Origin: a virus
DNA: 21,598 nucleotides
Direction: 5' to 3' (one strand)
Virus record (IMG/VR): IMGVR_UViG_3300017587_000015
Span: 1 to 21,598 of that record
Shown: positions 1 through 6,344 of the stretch, in pieces
Layout: each line of letters begins with the position of its first letter
How positions within the stretch are numbered: the stretch's first letter is position 1
Notes under the pieces: generated by a model
What the model was told of the DNA's origin: nothing
Seen by the model: the letters and a program-made list of their open reading frames with translations, nothing else
The model's database searches: none
Made by a program: the position numbers and the translations under genes

Positions 1-117
1 ATAACACTCTTCGCGTTACCGTTTGCACTCTTTGGGGCGACGACTGTTGCAGCAGTCGTCGCCTTCATCGCAATCGGTTGGAGTGCAGCAGCGTTCGTTT
101 CTGCGATAGACGAATAG
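1..117 (+). CDS. C-terminal end of a membrane protein (truncated by window edge)
   Basis: An open frame runs from the first base to a TAG at 115-117, giving 38 residues without a start. They are strongly hydrophobic (segments such as LFALPFALFGA and AAVVAFIAIGW), enough for one or two membrane-spanning helices, and end in the polar tail SAIDE. The virus-like context allows a holin-like or virion membrane protein, but nothing specific can be recognised. The next gene starts 35 bases downstream on the same strand. Confidence 0.55.
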   Translation: MTLFALPFALFGATTVAAVVAFIAIGWSAAAFVSAIDE

Positions 118-152
118 GGAGATAGATAATCGGTTTCACACGATTTCAGACT

Positions 153-845
153 ATGTCATTCAGTTTCAGCGGCAGTTCGCAGAGCAGCACCGATAGTACA
201 GATAGCAAGTTCGACTTCGCAAGTAAATCTAACGGGACGCAATCGGATAACGGTTTCGATTGGGACGACGACGAGTCGCTCTCGACGTACTTCGATGAGG
301 GCGTTCTTCGTGTCGAGTTGTGTGATGAACTCGTCAGCCACGTTCGTTCGTTGGCATCAGAGCGTAATAAGTCTGACGGAGGAACGGCAGAGCGTCGAGA
401 CAAGGAGTCGAGTGATTTCGGCATCCACTTCCGAGGACTGCTTGCAGAAGCAGCACTCGCAGCAGCCTACGACGAGGCAGAACTGGATGAGGAGATATAT
501 CATGGCTCTGGAGATGGTGGTGTCGATTCGGCAATGACGCTCGACGGAACGCATCGCACGATAGACATCAAGTCTGCCAAGCGGCGTCCTCCGTGGATTA
601 AGGTGGAGAAGGGTGCCATAGAGTACAAGGATGAGGACGAGCGTTGTGACGCGTACATGGCAGCCTACGTGGATACAGACGAGTACGTCGTCGACTTCTA
701 CGGATGGCTGCCTTCGGAAGACGTAATCGCTGAACGGAATCTTCGGGAGACGCTGCGACGTGACTCGAACCACATGAACTACACGGTAGAGGGTGGATTT
801 CGCGGAATGCCGAAGCTTCGTGGTGGAGACTCGCTCCTCGTCTGA
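153..845 (+). CDS. PD-(D/E)XK nuclease-like protein
   Basis: 230 residues. Residues 1-50 are a Ser/Asp-rich, probably disordered tail. The core resembles the PD-(D/E)XK restriction-endonuclease-like fold: a helix with Glu99 (LLAEAALAAAY), then GDGGVD with Asp121 and Asp125, then a strand carrying the D-x-K pair IDIKSAK (Asp138, Lys140). This is the order of acidic and lysine catalytic residues seen in such Mg-dependent nucleases. It is followed by a strand-rich part (YVVDFYGWLPSEDVI) common in this fold. The role could be a viral nuclease in DNA processing, recombination or host DNA degradation, or a mobile free-standing nuclease; the sequence does not say which. The ATG at 153 has no clear Shine-Dalgarno. 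It lies just upstream of the zinc-ribbon gene and the packaging genes. The fold is moderately supported; the substrate is unknown. Confidence 0.6.
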   Translation: MSFSFSGSSQSSTDSTDSKFDFASKSNGTQSDNGFDWDDDESLSTYFDEGVLRVELCDELVSHVRSLASERNKSDGGTAERRDKESSDFGIHFRGLLAEAALAAAYDEAELDEEIYHGSGDGGVDSAMTLDGTHRTIDIKSAKRRPPWIKVEKGAIEYKDEDERCDAYMAAYVDTDEYVVDFYGWLPSEDVIAERNLRETLRRDSNHMNYTVEGGFRGMPKLRGGDSLLV

Positions 846-850
846 GCGTC

Positions 851-879
851 GATAGACATACGAACAGAAGAGTAATACC
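851..879 (+). promoter_or_regulatory. Promoter-like element 1 (upstream of zinc-ribbon gene)
   Basis: The core GAACAGAAGAGTAATA is preceded by GATAGACATAC. Nearly the same 20-base string occurs before the candidate RNA at 1014-1042. If the A/T-rich end is the TATA-like box, transcription would start about 25 bases later, near 901, a few bases before the ATG at 908. That suits the short leaders usual in haloarchaea. Promoter function is inferred from repetition and position only. Confidence 0.5.
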
Positions 880-907
880 ATCGGGGCACCTACGTACAAA
901 TCCTTCT

Positions 908-1018
908 ATGGTAAATCAGAACATCGATGAATGCCCCGAGTGCAACGCTTCGCAACTCATCCCAGAGAGCGGATGTCTCTTATGTGCTGCCTGTGGATGG
1001 AGTGCGTGTAGCGTATAG
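908..1018 (+). CDS. Small zinc-ribbon protein
   Basis: 36 residues, starting MVNQNIDECPECN and ending CAACGWSACSV. Two zinc knuckles are visible: CPEC (Cys9, Cys12) and CLLCAAC (Cys23, Cys26, Cys29), followed by a GWSAC ending (Cys34). The pattern CPEC, about ten residues, GC-xx-C-xx-CGWSxC is typical of many small haloarchaeal zinc-ribbon proteins and of C-terminal ribbons on larger enzymes. Such proteins usually bind nucleic acid or another protein, and here a regulatory role is possible but unproven. The ATG at 908 follows a promoter-like element with no Shine-Dalgarno, suggesting a leaderless or near-leaderless message. The stop codon lies inside the next promoter-like element (1014-1042), so transcription units are tightly packed here. 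Confidence 0.65.
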   Translation: MVNQNIDECPECNASQLIPESGCLLCAACGWSACSV

Positions 1019-1042
1019 ACATACGAACAGAAGTGTTATAGG
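1014..1042 (+). promoter_or_regulatory. Promoter-like element 2 (upstream of candidate structured RNA)
   Basis: TATAGACATACGAACAGAAG followed by TGTTATAGG, nearly identical to the element at 851-879. It overlaps the zinc-ribbon stop codon. With the TTATAG part as TATA-like box, a transcript would begin near 1064. No convincing protein gene follows for 200 bases; a set of inverted repeats does. Confidence 0.5.
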
Positions 1043-1063
1043 AAAGGGGTACATAGAGTAATG

Positions 1064-1198
1064 TGTGCCGAAGGCCACGGCACGACTTCCTCAGTCAGCC
1101 GATGGGAGTCAACGCGTTTACTCCAACCACACCCCTTGAACGATTCACTTTCCTCACATCGGCTTTCCAGAGACGATTTCACCGATAGCCGTGGCTAT
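1064..1198 (+). ncRNA. Candidate structured RNA or packaging site (nested inverted repeats)
   Basis: This is the gap between the zinc-ribbon and small-terminase genes. Seen directly: an outer 8-bp perfect pair, GCCACGGC (1074-1081) with GCCGTGGC (1188-1195), extended by a G-U pair; an inner 8-bp perfect pair, AGCCGATG (1097-1104) with CATCGGCT (1157-1164); and inside that a 5-bp hairpin GGAGT/ACTCC (1105-1109 with 1120-1124) abutting the inner stem and a 4-bp hairpin TGAA/TTCA (1137-1140 with 1144-1147). All pairs are mutually compatible. A promoter-like element ends about 20 bases before the outer stem. It could be a small RNA, a structured leader of the terminase mRNA, or a DNA site (pac/cos) next to the small terminase. 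No T-run terminator follows, so read-through into the terminase genes is likely. No known RNA family is recognised. Confidence 0.35.
1185..1198. promoter_or_regulatory. 14-bp palindrome just upstream of the terminase promoter element
   Basis: ATAGCC-GT-GGCTAT is a perfect 6+6 dyad with a 2-base centre. It begins 25 bases before the GAACAGAA core of the next element and is absent from the otherwise matching region at 15903. As DNA it could be an operator. As RNA it would form a 5-bp hairpin with loop CGTG, competing with the outer stem of the candidate structured RNA. Confidence 0.35.
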
Positions 1199-1241
1199 AC
1201 TAATCAAATGAACAGAAGAGTAAAGGGTACAGGACACTAAT
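1199..1241 (+). promoter_or_regulatory. Promoter-like element 3 (terminase operon), copy A of a 43-bp duplicated block
   Basis: Contains the core GAACAGAAGAGTAAAGG (from 1210) followed by GTACAGGACACTAAT. The whole 43-bp block recurs at 15903-15945, before the protease-capsid operon, with one difference (A versus G). With TAAAGG as TATA-like box, transcription would start near 1249, favouring translation from the ATG at 1277. Confidence 0.55.
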
Positions 1242-1276
1242 GTATGACCAGACAGAGAACACCTCGGGGTTCATTC

Positions 1277-1729
1277 ATGGCTTATGATAAAGGAAAAGGA
1301 GAGCGATTCGAAGAAGGGAACGACGCTGCAGTGACGCACGGGTTGTTCCAGACGTACGAGAATCTGCTCGACAATCTTGACGACGATGAAGCAAAGATGG
1401 TTGGAACGATGTCGGAGGAGTTCGTGGAGAAGTACGAGAACGTCCACGGAGAACCCCCCGATACTGCAGAGCGTGAGATGATTCGGAATCTCGTTCTGGA
1501 CACGCTCAAGCGGAAGCGTGCGAACGAGTACATGCTCACCGAAGGCGACTACATCAACTTCGACGTTGAGCAACGCCACTCCGTGTACTCCCGACTACGC
1601 CGTGACAACCGGGATGAGATGGAGGCTCTCGGCTTGCTCGACACGCCTGAAGCATCGAAGCAGAAGGCAGAGAAGGGTTGGTTCGAGGCGATGCAGGAAG
1701 CCGAAGATAACGACGAGAACGAGGACTAA
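1277..1729 (+). CDS. Probable terminase small subunit
   Basis: 150 residues, acidic and almost wholly helical by eye, with a basic stretch (TLKRKRAN) and a C-terminal tail DNDENED. It lies 5 bases before the large-terminase gene, the usual place of the DNA-recognition small subunit. The motif of charged helices followed by EALGLLDTPEA resembles the end of many small terminases, where a short LGLTP-like element follows the DNA-binding part. Identity rests mainly on position and size. Start choice: the frame is open from an ATG at 1244 (11 residues longer). 1277 is preferred because the promoter-like element predicts a transcript starting after 1244, and because the duplicated copy before the protease also has its real start downstream of the first ATG. 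No strong Shine-Dalgarno precedes either ATG. Confidence 0.6.
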   Translation: MAYDKGKGERFEEGNDAAVTHGLFQTYENLLDNLDDDEAKMVGTMSEEFVEKYENVHGEPPDTAEREMIRNLVLDTLKRKRANEYMLTEGDYINFDVEQRHSVYSRLRRDNRDEMEALGLLDTPEASKQKAEKGWFEAMQEAEDNDENED

Positions 1730-1734
1730 CTATC

Positions 1735-3330
1735 ATGACAGATACCGTTGCACGGAACGAGCGTGCTGAAGTCGATAGACAGCAGTTCGTGCAACGGTAC
1801 GTCAATGGTGATGACAGGTATGTTCGGTTCGCAGAGGATATGCTTGGACAGGAACTCGCAGAAACACAGAAGCGCATTCTGCGAGCCGTACAGAACAACA
1901 AGCAGACGATAATCATCTCGGGGAATGGTGTGGGTAAGTCCCACGCCGTCTCAATCCTCTCACTTGCGTATCTCTACTGCAATCTGGAAGCGACGGTTCT
2001 GGCAACGAGTGGGTCGTACTCGCAGCTTCGTGACACGATGTTCAAACCGATGAGCAAGATGTTACGACAGACGCAGGAGAAGTATCCGTTCTTACCGGGA
2101 CGAACTGTCGAGAACCCACCGCAGATAAAGTTCGAGAACCGTGAGGACCAGTATCTCAAGTGCATCTCTACGAAGAACCCCGGTGCGCTTGAGGGACGAC
2201 ACAGTAAGCACATCCTCACACTTGTGGAGGAGGCTGATAAGCCTGAAGTGACTGCTGAGGTCATCGATTCGGCGAAGTCATCCATTACAGACAACCGTGA
2301 CAGAATCGTGCTTATCGGAAATCCACCGAAGGATGAGAGCAACTCCATCGTCCCGTTGATGGAAGATGATTCGTGGGAGGTCATCCAGTTCTCGTCGTTC
2401 GAGAGCCGGAACGTCAAGGTAGACGCGGAAGAATCCGACAAGGATAAGATTCCGGGTCTGGTCGACCTTGAGAAAGTGAAGGACGACTGGGAGTCGTGGA
2501 ACGATGAAGCGTGGCCTTCCTACGAGGACGCGAAGCAGTCGCACGAACGGGACGACCTCGACCCGAGATGGTATCGGCGTCGACTTGGTGTCATTCCACC
2601 GGATAACGCGAACGCCATACGTCCATTCCGTGTCGCTCATGTCAAGCAAGCTTCACAACGCTGGGACGACGACTACGGGTTCGACGAACAGACACGACCT
2701 AACTTCAACGGGTTCGGTGTGGACATCGCACGGGGTGGTGGTGACAGGACTGTCATCGCTGGAGTAACCGATGAGACGATTCACATCCTCGCGTCGGTTG
2801 AGAACCCCGGTTCCCACAACGTGAACAAGGAACTAATCCGTGACAACATTCATGACACGGATGTGCCTGTTGTCATCGACGCAGTTGGTGAAGGGTCGGG
2901 GATAGCCGACGAGTTGAACAACGAGTACAACGTGACTCGATTCAAGGCAGGTGAGAATGCGAAACAGGAAGCCAAGTACTACGACAAACGAACGGAAGCG
3001 ATTGGGGAACTGGGGAAGTTCCTCAAAGCGGAAGGTTCGATTCGACCCAACACGGAGTTATCACGCGAGCTTCGTGCAGGGGCGCACGAAATCGAGTATG
3101 AGGAGAAGCATACTCGTGGCAGTGACTCGTTCAAGGCAACGAGTAAGGACGAACTGAAGAAGTCGCACAAGTTGGGGCGTTCCCCTGACTTGCTGGATGC
3201 GGCTTCCCTCGCAGTTTGGGGGAAGAACCTCTGTACAGCGAAGTCTGATGCAGGTTTCTCGTTCATCGGAGATTCGTTCGATGATGATGAAGAGGAAGAG
3301 AACGTAATTCGCGTGAGTCCAAACAGGTGA
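1735..3330 (+). CDS. terL: Terminase large subunit
   Basis: 531 residues, the normal length. It is the packaging motor: an N-terminal ATPase drives DNA into the procapsid and a C-terminal RNase H-like nuclease cuts concatemers. Walker A is GNGVGKS (residues 63-69). The Walker B region is ILTLVEEAD (160-168) with the catalytic Glu pair, and the coupling motif is IVLIGNPP (191-198). The nuclease part shows GVDIARGGGDRTV with Asp330, VVIDAVGEGSG with Asp382, and RSPDLLDAASLAVWG with Asp485 and Asp488, the expected metal-binding acids. The tail is very acidic (DSFDDDEEEEN), as usual in halophiles. It sits between small terminase and portal, with 5-6 bases on either side. No key residue is missing, so the enzyme should be active. 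Confidence 0.95.
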   Translation: MTDTVARNERAEVDRQQFVQRYVNGDDRYVRFAEDMLGQELAETQKRILRAVQNNKQTIIISGNGVGKSHAVSILSLAYLYCNLEATVLATSGSYSQLRDTMFKPMSKMLRQTQEKYPFLPGRTVENPPQIKFENREDQYLKCISTKNPGALEGRHSKHILTLVEEADKPEVTAEVIDSAKSSITDNRDRIVLIGNPPKDESNSIVPLMEDDSWEVIQFSSFESRNVKVDAEESDKDKIPGLVDLEKVKDDWESWNDEAWPSYEDAKQSHERDDLDPRWYRRRLGVIPPDNANAIRPFRVAHVKQASQRWDDDYGFDEQTRPNFNGFGVDIARGGGDRTVIAGVTDETIHILASVENPGSHNVNKELIRDNIHDTDVPVVIDAVGEGSGIADELNNEYNVTRFKAGENAKQEAKYYDKRTEAIGELGKFLKAEGSIRPNTELSRELRAGAHEIEYEEKHTRGSDSFKATSKDELKKSHKLGRSPDLLDAASLAVWGKNLCTAKSDAGFSFIGDSFDDDEEEENVIRVSPNR

Positions 3331-3336
3331 TATATC

Positions 3337-4797
3337 ATGGGATTTAGAGAACGAATTGCAGAACTCGCACGAGGGTCACCCGCTCCAGAGACACAAGACT
3401 CCAATTTCGACAACGGAATCTATTCGACAGACGTTGGCGAAATTGAACGACGTGACCCTCGTGATAACGAGCTTGAGAAGTATTGGAAGTTTTACAAGAA
3501 CGAGCCACTCGTACGTGCTCCGATTCAGCAGTTTGCGAACGACGTGACTGAACCGGGGTACAAGATTTACGCAGACAGCCCTGAACTCGAAGAGGACCTT
3601 GATAACGTTCTCGACGAGTGTGCAATCGTTGCTGGTGAGTCTGGTCACGGGTTCCTCGAAGTCCTCCGACAGACGGTTATCCAGAAGGAGGTTCGTGGAA
3701 CTGGACTCGTGGAGTTGGTTCCACGAGAAGGACAGGTCGACAACCCTGACTCGATGTGGGGATTCCGTGTCATCAACCCAGCAACTGTCTCTGCACTGAC
3801 GTACGATGACAAGGCAGTCCTCATCGACCCACACGACTCGATGGAAGACGTGCCAGTCACGGCACGTGATGAATCGGCAGCGTACGTGCAGTTCCACGAG
3901 GCGGCGCTGCTTGGCCCATTCGATGACAAGGAAGAGGTCCCGCTCTCACAGAACGATTTGGTGAAGGTCACGCAAGACCCTGACACGTCTGACATCTGGG
4001 GAACGTCACGTATCGAGAGTGTCGCTCATGAAATCGAAGGACTGCGACAGATAAAGCGTGACAACGAGGAGGCAATCGCAGCAAAGGCATATCCACACTG
4101 GGTAATCAAAGTTGGTCAGCCTGACGCAGAAATCAACGAAGCAGGTCGTGTTGCAGGAATGTGGCCTGAAGAGAAGATGCGTCAACTCAAGAACAAGCAC
4201 TCTCGGAGCAACTTCAAGCCTGGACAGAAGGATATCGTTCCAGGCGACGTGCAGTTCCAGAAGTTGTCTGGAGAGACTGCTGACCTTGAGCGAACGATTA
4301 GTCACTATGTCGAGTACATCCTCGCTGCAATGCCGACGCCGAAGTATGCTGTCGGCTTCAGTGACGAGATTAATCGTGACGTGACTGGTCCACAGGCTGA
4401 CAACTATCAGAGGCAGGTCGAGCGAACACGCCGGCAGTTGGAGGACGCCTTCCAACAGGCACTGCAGCGAAAGGCACGGGACCTCGGCTATGAAGATGGC
4501 ATTGCATCCAGTGTCTCTGTGCGACTGGAACCAGAGCGTGGTTCGAATCCGATGAAGGACGATTCGTTCAACGTGGGCGAGTTCCAGTCCTTTATGCAAG
4601 GAATTGCGACTGCATCTCAGGTAAGCGGAGGTCAACCGGTGATGACCAGAGACGAGATTCGTACACGAGTCCTTGGACTCGAACGGTACGAGGAGATACC
4701 TGATGAACTACAGCCAACCGTTGACAATCCGGAAGACGCTGAGGCTGAAAATGCGGAGACGGATAGCGAAACCGACGAAACTAACGTAAGTGATTAA
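3337..4797 (+). CDS. Portal protein
   Basis: 486 residues. Portals form the dodecameric ring at one capsid vertex that docks the terminase and later the neck. The protein follows the large terminase directly and has the portal layout: a variable N-terminus, a long central region starting YWKFYKNEPLVRAPIQQFAND (residues 49-69), a helical part with IEGLRQIKRDNEEAIAAKAYP, and a C-terminal helical section rich in Gln/Arg (YQRQVERTRRQLEDAFQQAL). It ends in a disordered acidic tail (from about residue 462). The start is well set: AGGTGATATATC precedes the ATG, and the gene begins 6 bases after the terminase stop. Unusually, the protease does not follow; 11 kb of surface-protein genes intervene. Confidence 0.85.
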   Translation: MGFRERIAELARGSPAPETQDSNFDNGIYSTDVGEIERRDPRDNELEKYWKFYKNEPLVRAPIQQFANDVTEPGYKIYADSPELEEDLDNVLDECAIVAGESGHGFLEVLRQTVIQKEVRGTGLVELVPREGQVDNPDSMWGFRVINPATVSALTYDDKAVLIDPHDSMEDVPVTARDESAAYVQFHEAALLGPFDDKEEVPLSQNDLVKVTQDPDTSDIWGTSRIESVAHEIEGLRQIKRDNEEAIAAKAYPHWVIKVGQPDAEINEAGRVAGMWPEEKMRQLKNKHSRSNFKPGQKDIVPGDVQFQKLSGETADLERTISHYVEYILAAMPTPKYAVGFSDEINRDVTGPQADNYQRQVERTRRQLEDAFQQALQRKARDLGYEDGIASSVSVRLEPERGSNPMKDDSFNVGEFQSFMQGIATASQVSGGQPVMTRDEIRTRVLGLERYEEIPDELQPTVDNPEDAEAENAETDSETDETNVSD

Positions 4798-4799
4798 CT

Positions 4800-5195
4800 A
4801 TGGCTGCAGGACTAAAGAACAACGGCGAAGTACAGATTCTCGAAGACGCGATGGGTACGACAGGCTACGAGATTGGCCTCTACAACGACAGCACCGACGC
4901 ACTCGGTGATAGTGCGACGCTTTCAGACATCACGACGGAGCCGGCAACTGCCGACGACTACTCTCGGCAGACTGTCAGTGGCTTCAACGTGAGTCTGAAC
5001 GCTAACAACAACGGTGAGGCTGTTGCGCCACAGGTGACGTTCAACGTCTCCTCGAACACTGAGACTGTCGATGCAGTCTTCGTGGTCAATTCGTCGACTG
5101 GAGAGCTTCAGTTCACGTCTGCGCTGCAGCAGTCGCGTGACCTGTCCTCCATCGACAATCTCGTGAACAACAACACAGGCATCATCCTCGACTAA
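4800..5195 (+). CDS. GLYN-family small structural protein, copy 1
   Basis: 131 residues. It begins MAAGLKNNGEVQILEDAMG and carries EIGLYNDSTD near residues 24-33, TTEP, a Tyr-x-Arg-Gln step (YSRQT), VTFNVSSNTETVDAVFVV in the second half, and ends GIILD. The same order of motifs occurs in three more proteins here (5262, 5808 and 9439), so this is an in-window paralogous family. The pattern GLY..., TEP..., Y-x-R, then a strand-rich second half ending in ...LD recalls small beta-sandwich proteins of many tailed phages annotated as tail or virion proteins; that likeness is from memory and not verified. It starts 2 bases after the portal stop, so it is probably translated with it, and is followed by a terminator-like hairpin. 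Confidence 0.6.
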   Translation: MAAGLKNNGEVQILEDAMGTTGYEIGLYNDSTDALGDSATLSDITTEPATADDYSRQTVSGFNVSLNANNNGEAVAPQVTFNVSSNTETVDAVFVVNSSTGELQFTSALQQSRDLSSIDNLVNNNTGIILD

Positions 5196-5220
5196 GAGGG
5201 TGTGCCTGTTGGGTAGACTC

Positions 5221-5245
5221 CCGGCGATTAGTCGGTGAATTTTTT
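5221..5245 (+). terminator. Hairpin plus T-run, possible terminator
   Basis: CCGGC (5221-5225) pairs with GTCGG (5231-5235), including one G-U, around the loop GATTA, and six T's follow at 5240-5245. This sits in the 66-base gap after the first GLYN gene, the only sizeable gap in this part of the operon. The stem is short, so it may only reduce transcription. The T/A-rich end could equally be a weak promoter for the gene at 5262. Confidence 0.35.
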
Positions 5246-5261
5246 ACATACGTTACAAAAG

Positions 5262-5804
5262 ATGTCTAACACACTATCCGACCAAGGAGAACTCGAACTC
5301 CTTCGACGAGCGTATGCCGGTGAAACATTAACCGTTGGTTTGTACAACGAGTCTGGGAACATTCCAGAGTATACGACTGTAATCGAAGATGGTTCTGAGG
5401 CGAGTACTGAAGACACTATTGAATCAGTAAACATCAGCTTGTTCGTTGAGCCGACAGTAGAGACTGATATCAAGGATGACAAGATTACTGTTACAGAAGG
5501 TTCAACGTTGTCTGATGTATCGAAAACTGAGCCAGATAGGTCTCTTTCATACACACGACAGGATGTAGATATTAAACAATCAGACATAAAACAGGTCTTC
5601 GGGTTCAAGGATGATTTAGACCTCTCTGCATCAATCGAAGTTCCGAAGGTAGAGTTCAATGTATCGTCAAACACCCGAGAGATAAATGCTGTATTCGTCG
5701 CAAAAGGAGATGACTTGCTGTTTTCAGCATATCTACCACAGAACTTCAGACTCGACTCAGAGTCGTCTGTCAAAGTGACAAACGTGAAGCTGTTACTCGA
5801 ATAA
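5262..5804 (+). CDS. GLYN-family structural protein, copy 2 (long form)
   Basis: 180 residues, beginning MSNTLSDQGELELLRRAYAG and containing LTVGLYNESG, SYTRQDVD, VEFNVSSNTREINAVFVAK, and the ending VKLLLE. It is longer than copies 1 and 4 because of about 45 extra residues between GLYN and the Tyr-x-Arg-Gln motif, rich in Thr, Glu and Asp. The frame is open upstream to a GTG at 5235. The ATG at 5262 is chosen because all four paralogues then start at the same place, M-xxx-L-xxx-GE. DNA is visibly more A/T-rich than in the terminase and portal genes. Probably a virion protein, possibly a decoration or fibre-attachment protein for the propeller proteins next to it; that role is inferred from neighbours only. 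Confidence 0.6.
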   Translation: MSNTLSDQGELELLRRAYAGETLTVGLYNESGNIPEYTTVIEDGSEASTEDTIESVNISLFVEPTVETDIKDDKITVTEGSTLSDVSKTEPDRSLSYTRQDVDIKQSDIKQVFGFKDDLDLSASIEVPKVEFNVSSNTREINAVFVAKGDDLLFSAYLPQNFRLDSESSVKVTNVKLLLE

Positions 5805-5807
5805 TCT

Positions 5808-6338
5808 ATGACAGTCCAACTAACAGACCTAGGTGAAAAACAAATCTTCGAAGATGCGTACGATGGAGAGGAGTTCATCATTGGACTCTACAATGAGGAA
5901 AATGATGTAACTTACTCACAACCAGATGTAACTGAAGGCTTCGAAGATTACATCTACGGTGTCTACAACAACCCTCAGACGACGAGCGACGTTCCAAACA
6001 ACACAGTTGCTCCAGGCGAACGAGCGACTGTTGCTCAGTTGGAAAAGTCTGAGCCTGACAAAAGTGTTTCGTATAGTAGACAGACTGTCGAAGCCTCTGC
6101 TGAGTACGTTCGTCGAGACTCTGGGCGTTTGAACTTGTCACGTGACTTGTCGGCTCGTGTAAGTTTCCCACGAATCGTCTTTGATGTGAAAGACAACGAG
6201 CGTGTCGTCAACGCCATCTTCGTGATTCTGGAAGAAACTGGCAACGTGCATTTCACAGTACCGCTCGATGAACAGATTGTACTGGATAATGTTGATGACG
6301 AACTCGTCATCAATGGGGCTGAACTATTCCTCGAATAA
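5808..6338 (+). CDS. GLYN-family structural protein, copy 3 (long form)
   Basis: 176 residues. MTVQLTDLGEKQIFEDAYDG aligns directly with the start of copies 1, 2 and 4. It has FIIGLYNEEND, a roughly 45-residue insertion as in copy 2, VSYSRQTVEAS, VFDVKDNERVVNAIFVI and the ending ELFLE. It follows copy 2 by 3 bases and precedes the first propeller protein by 6 bases, so the three are almost certainly co-transcribed. Copies 2 and 3 look like a tandem duplication that has since diverged strongly. No Shine-Dalgarno is seen, so translation is probably coupled to the gene upstream. Confidence 0.6.
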   Translation: MTVQLTDLGEKQIFEDAYDGEEFIIGLYNEENDVTYSQPDVTEGFEDYIYGVYNNPQTTSDVPNNTVAPGERATVAQLEKSEPDKSVSYSRQTVEASAEYVRRDSGRLNLSRDLSARVSFPRIVFDVKDNERVVNAIFVILEETGNVHFTVPLDEQIVLDNVDDELVINGAELFLE

Positions 6339-6344
6339 TAAATA

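Noticed and set aside
357-899. 180-residue minus-strand frame opposite the nuclease-like gene
   Set aside because: The + strand frame has a recognisable nuclease motif order and the same direction as all neighbours; the minus frame has no motif or start signal.
1064-1198. tRNA or known RNA family in the structured gap
   Set aside because: No T-loop GTTCGA-like sequence, no cloverleaf arms of the right size, and no recognisable family consensus.
1061-1240. 59-codon frame across the gap before the small terminase
   Set aside because: The product is Arg/Ser/His-rich and not acidic, unlike real genes here, has no ribosome-binding site, and its end is the duplicated promoter block, which is non-coding at its other copy.
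4006-4635. 209-residue minus-strand frame opposite the portal gene
   Set aside because: Cys/Leu/Arg-rich product unlike the acidic proteins of this genome; it overlaps a certain portal gene.
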